Source: JAIRTY01 sp050257395 (GTDB taxonomy: Bacteria > Actinomycetota > Actinomycetes > Streptosporangiales > Streptosporangiaceae). Taken from it: 11,095 nt of DNA. The notes beneath the pieces are model-generated. The model did not search any database. It saw nothing but the letters and a program-made list of their open reading frames with translations, and was not told the origin of the DNA. Positions 1 to 7,977 of this stretch are shown here, in pieces (positions within the stretch are counted from its first letter, which is position 1; each line of letters begins with the position of its first letter). The stretch is taken from positions 1 to 11,095 of the forward strand of contig JBLMWU010000017.1 in assembly GCA_050257395.1 (NCBI GenBank), given 5' to 3'. A program made the position numbers and the translations under genes.

Positions 1-150
1 GGCCCGCCCCGCCGCCCGCGGCCGCGGCCGTGCGGGGGCAGCCGGCCGGGCGGGGCACCCGGTCCGAGCTGAGGGGCGCCGTCGCGCGGGCCGCCGAGCC
101 CGCGGCTCCGCCCGGGCCGGGCCCGGGCTGAGCGGGGCGGGTCCAGAGCC
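1..150. other. left-edge stretch with no assignable gene
   Basis: This extremely GC-rich stretch lies downstream of the ferredoxin reductase gene. A plus-strand frame is open from base 3 to a TGA at 129-131 and would give an Ala/Pro/Gly-rich tail ending in PPGPGPG. It could be the C-terminus of a convergent gene entering from the left. However, another plus-strand frame is also open here, and at this composition stop codons are rare by chance, so 43 open codons prove nothing. I leave it unassigned. Confidence 0.4.
110..128. terminator. GC hairpin downstream of the four-gene minus-strand run
   Basis: Seven-base arms GCCCGGG (110-116) and CCCGGGC (122-128) flank a 5-nt loop. The hairpin begins about 22 nt beyond the TAA of the ferredoxin reductase gene, read on the minus strand. 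There is no T tract, so it is not a canonical intrinsic terminator; actinobacterial terminators often lack one. It may instead stabilise the mRNA 3' end, serve a convergent gene, or be a chance product of composition. Confidence 0.35.
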
Positions 151-1374
151 TTACACCTCGGTGAGCGGGACGTCCGGGTCGGCGAGGCGGGCGGGATCGA
201 GCTTGCGGCCGGACCGGATCAGCTCCTGGATGGGGTCGCTGACGTCCCAGACGTTCACGTTCATGCCCGCGACCAGGGTGCCGCCCGAGAGCCAGAACGC
301 GATGAACTCGCGGGCCTGCCGGTCGCCCCGGTACACGACCTCGTCGTAGCCGCCGGGCTCCGGCACGCCGGAGGTCTCCATGCCGAGGTCGTACTGGTCG
401 CTGAAGAAATAAGGCACCCGGTCGTAGCTGACGTCCTGGCCGAGCATGGACCGTGCCGCGGCCGGGCCCATGTTGAGGGCGTTCGCCCAGTGCTCGACCC
501 GGATCCGGCGGCCCAGCAGCGGGTTGGTGGCGTTGGCCACGTCGCCGGCGGCGAACACCCCGGGGGCGGACGACCGCAGGGCCGCGTCCACCAGGATGCC
601 GTTGTCCACCGCGAGCCCGGCGTCCTGCGCCAAGCCCACGTTAGGCACCACCCCGATGCCGACGACGACCACGTCGGCGGGCAGCCGGGCCCCGGCCGAG
701 GTGACCACCTCGCTGACCCGGCCGCTGCCGCGCAGCTCGCTGACCCCCTCACCGAACCGGAACCGCACCCCGTGCTCGGTGTGCAGGTCGGCGAACACCT
801 GGCCCAGCTCCGGGCCGAGCGCGCGGTGCAGCGGGACGGCTTCCGGCTCGACGACGGTCACCTCGCAGCCGGCCTGCCGGGCGGCCGCGGCGACCTCCAG
901 GCCGATCCAGCCGCCGCCCGCGATGACCACCTGGCCGCCGCCGGCCAGCGCGGCCTTCAGCCGCTCGCTGTCGGCCGCGGTCCGCAGGTACAGCACGCCG
1001 TCCAGGTCCGCGCCGGGCACCCGCAGGTGGCGCGGGGAGGAGCCGGTGGCCAGCAGCAGCTGGTCATAGGTCACGCTGCTGCCGTCCGACAGCAGCACCT
1101 GGCGCTGCGCCGGGTCGACGGACACCGCGGCCACTCCCAGCCGCAGGTCCACCTGGTTGCCGGCGTACCAGTCCGCGTCGTGCACGTAGATCTTGGACTT
1201 CTCCGCTTTGCCCTGCAGGTACTCCTTGGACAGCGGCGGGCGCTCGTAGGGCCGTTCCGTCTCCTCGCCCAGCAGGACCACCCGCCCGTCGAACCCTTCG
1301 GCGCGAAGCGTCTCGGCGGCCTTGGCACCGGCGAGGCTCGCGCCGACGATTACGTACGTGGCTTCCGGGGGCAT
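151..1374 (-). CDS. FAD-dependent NAD(P)H:ferredoxin reductase-like oxidoreductase
   Basis: This 407-aa protein belongs to the putidaredoxin/rubredoxin/ferredoxin reductase group, which moves electrons from NAD(P)H through FAD to a ferredoxin that usually serves a P450 or Rieske oxygenase; it is expected in the cytosol. An N-terminal Rossmann motif VGASLAG spans residues 10-16, followed by the family signature RPYERPPLSK at 41-50 and ATGS at 109-112. The NAD(P)-binding GGGWIG lies at 153-158 and the second FAD motif FAAGD at 274-278. The last 110 or so residues (IRVEHWANALNMG onward) match the reductase C-terminal domain. The ATG start is supported by GGAAGGA at 1381-1387, 6 nt upstream. It is the last gene of the minus-strand run, 57 nt after dgt. 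No ferredoxin or oxygenase gene lies in the window, so the partner is unknown; an NADH-dependent nitrile or disulfide reductase-like role cannot be excluded. Confidence 0.9.
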   Translation of the reverse strand: MPPEATYVIVGASLAGAKAAETLRAEGFDGRVVLLGEETERPYERPPLSKEYLQGKAEKSKIYVHDADWYAGNQVDLRLGVAAVSVDPAQRQVLLSDGSSVTYDQLLLATGSSPRHLRVPGADLDGVLYLRTAADSERLKAALAGGGQVVIAGGGWIGLEVAAAARQAGCEVTVVEPEAVPLHRALGPELGQVFADLHTEHGVRFRFGEGVSELRGSGRVSEVVTSAGARLPADVVVVGIGVVPNVGLAQDAGLAVDNGILVDAALRSSAPGVFAAGDVANATNPLLGRRIRVEHWANALNMGPAAARSMLGQDVSYDRVPYFFSDQYDLGMETSGVPEPGGYDEVVYRGDRQAREFIAFWLSGGTLVAGMNVNVWDVSDPIQELIRSGRKLDPARLADPDVPLTEV

Positions 1375-1380
1375 CGTTGC

Positions 1381-1387
1381 TCCTTCC
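1381..1387 (-). promoter_or_regulatory. ribosome binding site of the ferredoxin reductase gene
   Basis: Read on the minus strand, the sequence is GGAAGGA, continuing to GGAAGGAG, about 6 nt before the ATG. It is a strong Shine-Dalgarno site and fixes the start. It also shows that this gene is translated independently of dgt, even if co-transcribed. Confidence 0.8.
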
Positions 1388-1431
1388 GTGACAGGACCCG
1401 GCCAGGCTCCTTACCCCGCAGCCCCAGCTTG

Positions 1432-2673
1432 TCACCCGCACAGGCGGCGGTGCCAGGCAATGGCGGAGGTGTCGGTGAGAGATGCCACCTGATCGACCAC
1501 GACGCGCAGCCGTGCGGCGTCCGAGCCGGCCGCCGCGAACGCCGCCCGCAGCGCCGGGTCCAGGGTGCCGGGCGCGGCCATCCGGATGGCCGCGGCCAGC
1601 TCGGTGATCAGCCGCCGCTGCCGGGCCTGCATTTCCGCGGCACCCGCCCGGCCCATCACGAAGTGTGCGGTGACCCCCTTGAGCAGCGCGCACTCCAGCC
1701 GCTGCCGGCGCGGCACCACCAGGCTGGCGGCGTAGCGGGTCAGCGGCCCCGCGCTGCCGCTGGCGGCCAGGGTGGCCTGCTGGGCAGCCCCGCAGAACCG
1801 GCCGATCAGCTCACTGGTGAGGGCCTTGAGACCGGCCAGGTCGCCGGGCCCGCCGCCGGTCTCCGGCGGCCAGCACGGCAGCGCCAGCAGGCCGGCGAAG
1901 ACCCCGGCGAGCTCATCCTGGCTGACCGAGCCGGGCGGGCAGTACAGGTCCAGCGTCTGCCGGATGACCTCGGCCCGGTGCCCGCCGTCCTGCAGCGCGG
2001 TCATGGTGATCAGGCCGGTGTGCAGGCCGTCCTCCAGGTCGTGCACGGAGTAGGCGATGTCGTCGGCCCAGTCCATGACCTGCGCTTCCAGGCACGGCTG
2101 CCCGTCCGGGGCGTCCTTGCGGATCCAGGCGAACACCTCGGCGTCGTCGTCGTACGCGCCGTACTTGAGGTCTCCCGGGCGCATCGTCCACGGGTATTTG
2201 AGCGTGGCGTCCAGGGTGGCCCGGGTCAGGTTCAGCCCGGCGCCGGGGATCTTGGCTTCCAGCCGGGTGAGCAGCCGCAGGCTCTGCGCGTTGCCCTCGA
2301 ACCCGCCGCAGGACGCCGCCACCTCCGCGAGCGCCGTCTCCCCGTTGTGCCCGAACGGGGGGTGCCCGAGGTCGTGGGCCAGGCAGGCGGCGTCGACCAG
2401 GTCCGGGTCGCAGCCCAGGGCGGCGCCCAGCTCGCGGCCGATCTGCGCGCACTCCAGCGAGTGCGTCAGCCTGGTCCGCGGGAAGTCAGCCGCCCCGGGC
2501 TCGACCACCTGGGTCTTGGCCGCCAGCCTGCGCAGCGCGTAGGAGTGCAGCACCCGCGCCCGGTCGCGCTCGAACGGGCTGCGCGGGAAGGCGGCGCCCG
2601 CCTGCGCCGCCTTGGGCGGTTCCACGGCCCGGCGCTCGGTGCCCGCCGGGCCGTAGACACCGGCCCTCGTCAC
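1432..2673 (-). CDS. dgt: deoxyguanosinetriphosphate triphosphohydrolase-like protein (HD domain dNTPase)
   Basis: This 413-aa protein is of the dGTPase family, which hydrolyses dNTPs to the deoxynucleoside and inorganic triphosphate and so trims the dNTP pool in the cytosol. The N-terminal block FERDRARVLHSYALRRLAAKT (34-54) is typical of the family. The HD metal site is visible as H71 in LTHSLE, H100-D101 in LAHDLGHPPFGHNGE, and the distal Asp in DWADDIAYS (about D204). KYPW (159-162) is also conserved. Every expected metal ligand is present, so the enzyme should be active. The GTG start (2671-2673) lies inside the last codons of ppdK and the two genes overlap by 4 nt as GTGA. No clear Shine-Dalgarno site is seen, so translation is probably coupled to ppdK. 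Substrate preference (dGTP or all dNTPs) cannot be read from sequence, hence 'dgt-like'. Confidence 0.92.
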   Translation of the reverse strand: MTRAGVYGPAGTERRAVEPPKAAQAGAAFPRSPFERDRARVLHSYALRRLAAKTQVVEPGAADFPRTRLTHSLECAQIGRELGAALGCDPDLVDAACLAHDLGHPPFGHNGETALAEVAASCGGFEGNAQSLRLLTRLEAKIPGAGLNLTRATLDATLKYPWTMRPGDLKYGAYDDDAEVFAWIRKDAPDGQPCLEAQVMDWADDIAYSVHDLEDGLHTGLITMTALQDGGHRAEVIRQTLDLYCPPGSVSQDELAGVFAGLLALPCWPPETGGGPGDLAGLKALTSELIGRFCGAAQQATLAASGSAGPLTRYAASLVVPRRQRLECALLKGVTAHFVMGRAGAAEMQARQRRLITELAAAIRMAAPGTLDPALRAAFAAAGSDAARLRVVVDQVASLTDTSAIAWHRRLCG

Positions 2674-5357
2674 CTGCTGTCGCTGCCGCCCGCGGTCTCC
2701 ATGACCACCGCGCGGCCCGCCTCCAGCCGCGCCACCGGCACCCGGAACGGCGAGGCGGACACGTAGTTGAGGCCGACCTCGTGGAAGAAGTGCACCGAGT
2801 CGGGGTCACCGCCGTGCTCACCGCAGATACCCAGCTTCAGGTCGGGGCGGGCGGCGCGGCCCTCCTCGGTCGCGAGCCGCACCATCCGGCCGACCCCGTC
2901 GGGGTCGATGGTCTCGAACGGCGAGACACCGAAGATGCCGAGCTCGATGTACTTGCTGAAGAAGGCGCCCTCGACGTCGTCCCGCGAGAATCCCCAGCCC
3001 ATCTGGGTGAGGTCGTTGGTGCCGAAGGAGAAGAACTCGGCGCTGCGGGCGATCTCCCCCGCGATCATGGCCGCCCGCGGCACCTCGATCATGGTCCCGA
3101 TCAGGGCGTGGATCTCGACCCCGGTCTCCTTCTGCACGGCGGCGAGCACGTGTTCGGCTTCCTCGCGGGCGATCTCCATCTCCTGCACCGTGGCGGTCAG
3201 CGGGATCATGATCTCCGGGTGCGGGTTGCTGCCGGCCTTCTTGCGCTCGGCCGCGGCGTGGGCGATGGCCCGCACCTGCATGGCGAACAGGCCCGGGATG
3301 ACCAGGCCGAGCCGGACCCCGCGCAGGCCGAGCATGGGGTTCTGCTCGTGCAGCCGCCGGACCGCCTCCAGCAGCTTGCGGTCCTTGTCGCTGGCACTGT
3401 CGCCGGCCAGCGCGACCGTGACGGAGATCTCGGTCAGGTCGGGCAGGAACTCGTGCAGCGGCGGGTCGATCAGCCGGATGGTGACCGGCAGACTGTCCAT
3501 CGCCTCGAAGATTTCGACGAAGTCACCGCGCTGCAGCGGCTCGAGCGCGTCCAGCGCCGCCTGCCTGCTCGCCTCGTCCTCGGCCAGGATGAGACGTTCC
3601 ACCAGCTGCCGCCGCTCACCGAGGAACATGTGCTCGGTCCGGACCAGCCCGACCCCGCCAGCGCCGAACCGGCGGGCGCGGGCGCAGTCCTCGCCGGTGT
3701 CGGCGTTGGCGTAAACCCCGAGGCGGCGGCGCGCGTCGGCGTGCTTCATGATCCGGTCGACGGCCGCGATCAGCTCGTCGGACTGCGGGTCGAGCTCGCC
3801 CTCGAAGTAGCTCACCACCGGGGACGGGGCGACCGGCGCCGCACCCAGGTAGACCTCGCCGGTGGTGCCGTCGATGGAGATCACGTCTCCCTCGCTGATG
3901 ACGACGCCGCCGGGCGCGGTGAGCTTGCGGCCGGGGATGTCGATCTCGAGTTCCTCGGCGCCGCAGACACAGGTCTTGCCCATGCCGCGGGCGACCACCG
4001 CGGCATGGCTGGTCTTGCCGCCCCGGCTGGTGAGGATGCCCCGGGCGGCGATCATCCCGTGCAGGTCGTCCGGGTTGGTCTCCCGCCGGACCAGGATCAC
4101 CTCCGCACCGGCCGCGGCCTGCTCGACCGCCCGTGCCGAGTCGAACACCGCTTTGCCGACGGCCGCGCCCGGGGACGCGCTGACCCCGGTGGTGAGCTTG
4201 GTGGCTTCGTGGTCGGTGTGGAAGCGGGGGAACATCAGCCGGGCCAGCTGCTCACCGGTGACCCGGGTGAGCGCCTCATCCAGGTCGATAAGGCCCTGAT
4301 CCACCAGCTGGGTGGCGATCCGGAAGGCCGCCTCGGCGGTGCGCTTGCCCACCCGCGTCTGCAGCATCCAGAGCTTGCCGCGCTCGATGGTGAACTCGAT
4401 GTCGCACAGGTCCCGGTAGTGGTTTTCCAGCTTCTCCATGATCTGCATCAGCTGGGCATAGGACGCGCCGTCGATCCGCTCCAGATCCTGCAGCGGGACC
4501 GTGTTGCGGATGCCGGCCACCACATCCTCTCCCTGGGCGTTCTGCAGGTAGTCGCCGTAGACGCCCTGCTGGCCGCTGGCCGGGTCGCGGGTGAACGCGA
4601 CCCCCGTGCCGGAGTCCGGCCCGAGGTTGCCGAAGACCATCGCCACCACGTTCACCGCGGTGCCGAGGTCGGCCGGGATGCGTTCCTGCCGGCGGTAGAG
4701 GACCGCCCGGTCCGCATTCCAGGAGTTGAAGACCGCGCGGATCGCCTGGTCCATCTGGTCCCGCGGATCCTGCGGGAAGTCGTGGCCCGTCCGCTCGCGG
4801 ACGATCCCCTTGAAGCTCTCGGTGAGCATGCGCAGGTCGCCGGCGTCCAGATCGAGGTCGCTGGTGGTGCCCTTGGCCTTCTTGGCAGCGTCCAGTGCGT
4901 GCTCGAAGGCCTCGCCGTCGATATCGAGCACGGTCTTGCCGAACATCTGGATCAGCCGCCGGTAGGAGTCCCAGGCGAAGCGCTCATTGCCGGCCTGCTG
5001 GGCGAGCCCGTGCACCGACTTGTCCGACAGGCCGATGTTGAGGACCGTCTCCATCATGCCGGGCATGGAGAACTTGGCCCCGGAGCGCACGCTGACCAGC
5101 AGCGGGTCGGACGGGTCACCGAGGCGCCGGCCCATGGCCTCCTCCAGCCGCGCCAGGTGCTCGCCGACTTCGTCGCCCAGGCCCTCCGGCACGGTGCCGT
5201 GACGCAGGTAGTGGCGGCAGGCATCGGTCGAGATGATGAACCCGGGCGGGACGGGCAGGCCGAGATTGGTCATCTCGGCCAGGTTGGCCCCCTTGCCTCC
5301 CAGCAGGTCCTTCAGATCCTTGTTGCCCTCGCTGAAGTCGTAGACGAGCTTCGCCAC
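2670..5357 (-). CDS. ppdK: pyruvate, phosphate dikinase (PPDK)
   Basis: This 895-aa protein, close to the usual bacterial PPDK length, catalyses the reversible reaction pyruvate + ATP + Pi to PEP + AMP + PPi in the cytosol. The N-terminal ATP-grasp domain starts with LLGGKGANLAEM (18-29) and includes SVRSGAKFSMPGMM (89-102), which distinguishes PPDK from PEP synthase. The swivelling phosphohistidine domain has GGKTSHAAVVARG (446-458) with catalytic His451. The C-terminal TIM barrel carries QNPMLGLRG (672-680), FFSFGTNDLTQM (775-786) and GICGEHGG (843-850) with the catalytic Cys at 845. All active-site motifs are intact. GTG is chosen as the start because AAGGAG lies 8 nt upstream (5366-5371) and the protein begins exactly where PPDKs do. 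It follows ppsA after 137 nt and overlaps dgt by 4 nt. The residue before Thr-Ser-His is Lys, where plant enzymes have Met. Confidence 0.97.
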   Translation of the reverse strand: MAKLVYDFSEGNKDLKDLLGGKGANLAEMTNLGLPVPPGFIISTDACRHYLRHGTVPEGLGDEVGEHLARLEEAMGRRLGDPSDPLLVSVRSGAKFSMPGMMETVLNIGLSDKSVHGLAQQAGNERFAWDSYRRLIQMFGKTVLDIDGEAFEHALDAAKKAKGTTSDLDLDAGDLRMLTESFKGIVRERTGHDFPQDPRDQMDQAIRAVFNSWNADRAVLYRRQERIPADLGTAVNVVAMVFGNLGPDSGTGVAFTRDPASGQQGVYGDYLQNAQGEDVVAGIRNTVPLQDLERIDGASYAQLMQIMEKLENHYRDLCDIEFTIERGKLWMLQTRVGKRTAEAAFRIATQLVDQGLIDLDEALTRVTGEQLARLMFPRFHTDHEATKLTTGVSASPGAAVGKAVFDSARAVEQAAAGAEVILVRRETNPDDLHGMIAARGILTSRGGKTSHAAVVARGMGKTCVCGAEELEIDIPGRKLTAPGGVVISEGDVISIDGTTGEVYLGAAPVAPSPVVSYFEGELDPQSDELIAAVDRIMKHADARRRLGVYANADTGEDCARARRFGAGGVGLVRTEHMFLGERRQLVERLILAEDEASRQAALDALEPLQRGDFVEIFEAMDSLPVTIRLIDPPLHEFLPDLTEISVTVALAGDSASDKDRKLLEAVRRLHEQNPMLGLRGVRLGLVIPGLFAMQVRAIAHAAAERKKAGSNPHPEIMIPLTATVQEMEIAREEAEHVLAAVQKETGVEIHALIGTMIEVPRAAMIAGEIARSAEFFSFGTNDLTQMGWGFSRDDVEGAFFSKYIELGIFGVSPFETIDPDGVGRMVRLATEEGRAARPDLKLGICGEHGGDPDSVHFFHEVGLNYVSASPFRVPVARLEAGRAVVMETAGGSDSR

Positions 5358-5365
5358 TGCATGCT

Positions 5366-5371
5366 CTCCTT
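5366..5371 (-). promoter_or_regulatory. ribosome binding site of ppdK
   Basis: AAGGAG on the minus strand, 8 nt before the GTG start. An ATG 4 nt upstream of the GTG is out of frame, so this site supports the GTG. Confidence 0.75.
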
Positions 5372-5438
5372 GTGCCTGCTCGGCATGATCCCGCAGCCTC
5401 GTTGCGCGGGTCTGATGACTGTTGTGCCCTCAGTCCGA

Positions 5439-5444
5439 ACTCTA
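5439..5444 (-). promoter_or_regulatory. possible -10 element of an internal ppdK promoter
   Basis: TAGAGT on the minus strand fits the actinobacterial -10 pattern TANNNT and sits about 80 nt upstream of the ppdK start, within the 137-nt ppsA-ppdK gap. The expected -35 position shows only CGTCAC or CCGTCA, which is weak. A 10-bp GC palindrome (5449-5458) lies just upstream of it in the direction of transcription and could be a weak hairpin after ppsA. If real, ppdK-dgt could be transcribed separately from ppsA. Confidence 0.35.
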
Positions 5445-5494
5445 CCGGCCGGCGCCGGAGCGTGACGGCTCAGCGGCTGCTCTGTGCGCGCCCG

Positions 5495-7930
5495 TTACCT
5501 GGGCTCCTTCCCCGCGGCGGGCCGGGGCGGCCGCCCCATCCGCTTCTCCAGCTCGAGCACCTGGCGGGTGGTCCGCAGCACGGTGTCGGGATTGAGGCTC
5601 ATCGAGTCGATGCCGAGTTCGACAAGGTACTCGGCCATGTCCGGGTAATCCGAGGGCGCCTGCCCGCACAGCCCGGAATGGATGCCGTTGCGGCGGCACC
5701 CCTCGACCGCCAGGCGGATCATCTCCTTGACCCCCTCGTCGCGCTCGTCGTAGTCGAAGGCCACGATCTCGCTGTCCCGGTCGACGCCCAGCGTGAGCTG
5801 GGTGAGGTCGTTCGAGCCGATGGAGAAGCCGTCGAAGAGCGCCGCGAAGGCATCGATGAGGATGACGTTGTTCGGGATCTCGCACATCGCATAGACCTGC
5901 AGGCCGTTCTCGCCCCGCCGCAGGCCGAGTTCGGCCATCCGCGCCAGCACCTGCTCCGCCTCGGCTACCCGGCGGACAAACGGCAGCATGAGGACCACGT
6001 TCGTCAGGCCCATATCCTCGCGCACCCGCTTCATCGCCCGGCATTCCAGGGCGAAGCCCTCGGTGTAGGCGGGATGGGCGTAACGGGCCGCCCCGCGGAA
6101 CCCGAGCATGGGGTTGGCCTCGCCGGGCTCGAAGCCGGCGCCGCCCAGCAGGCTCGCGTACTCGTTGGTCTTGAAGTCGGACATCCGCACCACGACCGGC
6201 TTGGGCCAGAAGGCCGCCGCGATGGTGCCGATGCCCTCGGACAGCCGCTCGGTGAAGAAACTCTCCCCGTCCGGGTAGCCGCGGGTCAGGCGGGCCAGCG
6301 CGGCGCGGGCACCGGGGTCGGGCACCCGTTCGGGATGCAGCAGCGCGAGCGGGTGGGCCTTGATGGACTCGCTGATGATGAACTCCATGCGCGCCAGGCC
6401 GACCCCGTCGTTCGGCAGGAACGAGGTCTTGAACGCCAGATCCGGGTTGCCCAGGTTGATCATGATGTGGGTTGCGGGCCGCGCCAGCGCGGTGACCTCG
6501 GTGCGCTCGATGTGGAAGCGCACCTCGCCGCGGTAGACCCGGCCGGTGTCCCCTTCGGCACAGGACACGGTGACGGGTTCGGCGTGCCGCAGCCGGGTGG
6601 TGGCGTCGCCGGCACCGACCACCGCGGGGATGCCGAGCTCGCGCGCCACGATCGCCGCGTGGCAGGTGCGCCCGCCCCGGTTGGTGACGATGGCCGCCGC
6701 GTTCTTCATCACCGGCTCCCAGTCCGGTGTGGTGGTGTCGGCCACCAGGACTTCCCCGGGGGTGAACTCAGCGAGCTGGGTGAGGTTGCTGATGATGCGG
6801 GCCGGGCCGGCCGCGATCCGGTCGCCCACCGACCGGCCCTCGGCGATGACCTCGCCCCGGCCGTCCAGGATGTAGCTCTCCAGGGTCGCCGCCTCGCGCT
6901 GGGAGGCCACGGTCTCGGGCCGGGCCTGGACCAGGTACAGCTGGCCGTCCACGCCGTCCTTGGCCCACTCGATGTCCATCGGCCGCCCGTAGTGCCGCTC
7001 GATCGCCAGCGCGTAGCCCGCGAGCTCGAGCACGTCGTCGTCGCTGAGGCAGTAGCGCTCGCGGTCCGCCTTCGGGGTGGGGACGTTGCGGGTGGTGTGC
7101 TTGGTCTCCCCCTCGACGAAGACCATCTTGACCGCCTTGTCACCCAGCAGGCGGCGCAGCACGGCCCGGTGGCCGCTGGCGAAGGTCGGCTTGTGGACGT
7201 AGAACTCGTCCGGCTCGACGGCTCCCTGCACGATGTTCTCGCCCAGCCCGTAGGAGCCGGTGATGAACACCACGTCGCGGAAGCCGGACTCGGTGTCGAG
7301 CGTGAACACGACGCCGGAGGAGGCGAGGTCGGAGCGGACCATCTTCATGACGCCGATCGACAGCGCCACCCGGAAATGGTCGAAACCCTGGTCGATCCGG
7401 TAGTGGATGCCGCGGTCGGTGAAGAGGCTCGCGAAGCAGCGGCGGCACGCGTCCAGCAGGCTCTCCTCGCCCTTGATGTTGAGGAAGGTCTCCTGCTGCC
7501 CGGCGAAACTCGCGGTCGGCAGGTCCTCGGCCGTGGCTGAGCTGCGCACCGCCACGCTCACGTCCTCGCCGTACTCCTCCTGCAGGCGCCGGTACCCGGC
7601 CAGGACCTCAGCCGCGAGGTCGGCTGGCAGCCCGGCCCCGTAGACGATCTCCCGGGCCCGCTTGCCGGCCCGGACCAGGGCCGTGACGTCCCCCGGATCC
7701 AGGCCGTCCAGCGCGGCGTGCAGGCTTTCCCAGGCGCCGGCCTGGCCGAGCACGTACCGGTAGGCGTCCGCGGTGATGGCGAATCCGTCCGGGACCCGCA
7801 CGCCCGCAGCCGACAGCTTGCGGTACATCTCCCCCAGCGAGGCGTTCTTCCCGCCGACCAGCGGCACGTCCTCAATGCCGAATTCCTCGAAGAACCGCAC
7901 ATAACGCAACTTGCTCAGAACCTGGCTCAT
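5495..7930 (-). CDS. ppsA: phosphoenolpyruvate synthase (pyruvate, water dikinase)
   Basis: This 811-aa protein, near the E. coli PpsA length, converts pyruvate + ATP + H2O to PEP + AMP + Pi, the gluconeogenic entry to PEP, in the cytosol. The ATP-grasp domain starts at VGGKNASLGEM (25-35) and includes VRSSATAEDLPTASFAGQQE (128-147), a PEP-synthase-type signature. The phosphohistidine loop NRGGRTCHAAIVARELG (417-433) has catalytic His424. The C-terminal barrel ends with GLCGQAPSD, whose catalytic Cys is at about 755, and SMSLNPD. The frame is open far upstream to base 8842, but that part is antisense to the next gene. The ATG at 7928-7930 is chosen because GGGAGG lies 8 nt upstream and the protein then begins like PpsA. 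It is the first gene of the minus-strand run and divergent from the oxidoreductase at 8066. A DosR-like box lies about 50-65 nt upstream. Confidence 0.96.
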   Translation of the reverse strand: MSQVLSKLRYVRFFEEFGIEDVPLVGGKNASLGEMYRKLSAAGVRVPDGFAITADAYRYVLGQAGAWESLHAALDGLDPGDVTALVRAGKRAREIVYGAGLPADLAAEVLAGYRRLQEEYGEDVSVAVRSSATAEDLPTASFAGQQETFLNIKGEESLLDACRRCFASLFTDRGIHYRIDQGFDHFRVALSIGVMKMVRSDLASSGVVFTLDTESGFRDVVFITGSYGLGENIVQGAVEPDEFYVHKPTFASGHRAVLRRLLGDKAVKMVFVEGETKHTTRNVPTPKADRERYCLSDDDVLELAGYALAIERHYGRPMDIEWAKDGVDGQLYLVQARPETVASQREAATLESYILDGRGEVIAEGRSVGDRIAAGPARIISNLTQLAEFTPGEVLVADTTTPDWEPVMKNAAAIVTNRGGRTCHAAIVARELGIPAVVGAGDATTRLRHAEPVTVSCAEGDTGRVYRGEVRFHIERTEVTALARPATHIMINLGNPDLAFKTSFLPNDGVGLARMEFIISESIKAHPLALLHPERVPDPGARAALARLTRGYPDGESFFTERLSEGIGTIAAAFWPKPVVVRMSDFKTNEYASLLGGAGFEPGEANPMLGFRGAARYAHPAYTEGFALECRAMKRVREDMGLTNVVLMLPFVRRVAEAEQVLARMAELGLRRGENGLQVYAMCEIPNNVILIDAFAALFDGFSIGSNDLTQLTLGVDRDSEIVAFDYDERDEGVKEMIRLAVEGCRRNGIHSGLCGQAPSDYPDMAEYLVELGIDSMSLNPDTVLRTTRQVLELEKRMGRPPRPAAGKEPR

Positions 7931-7938
7931 CCCCCCGA

Positions 7939-7944
7939 CCTCCC
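7939..7944 (-). promoter_or_regulatory. ribosome binding site that fixes the ppsA start
   Basis: GGGAGG on the minus strand, 8 nt before the ATG at 7928-7930. It rules out the much longer upstream extension of the same reading frame. Confidence 0.7.
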
Positions 7945-7947
7945 AGG

Positions 7948-7960
7948 CTGCAGTCTGCAG
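7948..7960. repeat. CTGCAG inverted repeat in the ppsA leader
   Basis: CTGCAG-T-CTGCAG: two copies of a self-complementary hexamer around a single base, making a perfect 13-nt symmetric element between the putative ppsA -10 and its ribosome binding site. It could be a small operator or a leader hairpin. No regulator family is assigned. Confidence 0.4.
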
Positions 7961-7965
7961 GCAGG

Positions 7966-7971
7966 GTTGTA
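7966..7971 (-). promoter_or_regulatory. possible -10 element of the ppsA promoter
   Basis: TACAAC on the minus strand resembles TANNNT apart from the last base. It lies about 35 nt upstream of the ppsA ATG. The hexamer 17 nt further upstream is AGGACT, which is no -35 consensus but is the left half of the DosR-like box. That fits a promoter needing an activator. The assignment is tentative. Confidence 0.35.
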
Positions 7972-7977
7972 CCCAGG

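Noticed and set aside
490..2766. Long plus-strand open frame opposite the ferredoxin reductase and dgt genes
   Set aside because: Its product is a His/Gln/Val/Gly/Arg-rich sequence with no domain pattern, and both opposing genes have clear family motifs. Long antisense frames are a known by-product of strong third-position G/C bias.
2781..5465. 894-codon plus-strand open frame opposite ppdK
   Set aside because: It mirrors ppdK codon for codon, is compositionally odd and has no recognisable motif; a shadow of the real gene.
5372..7540. 722-codon plus-strand open frame opposite ppsA
   Set aside because: Low-complexity Gly/His/Val/Arg product, no motifs, fully antisense to a well-supported gene.
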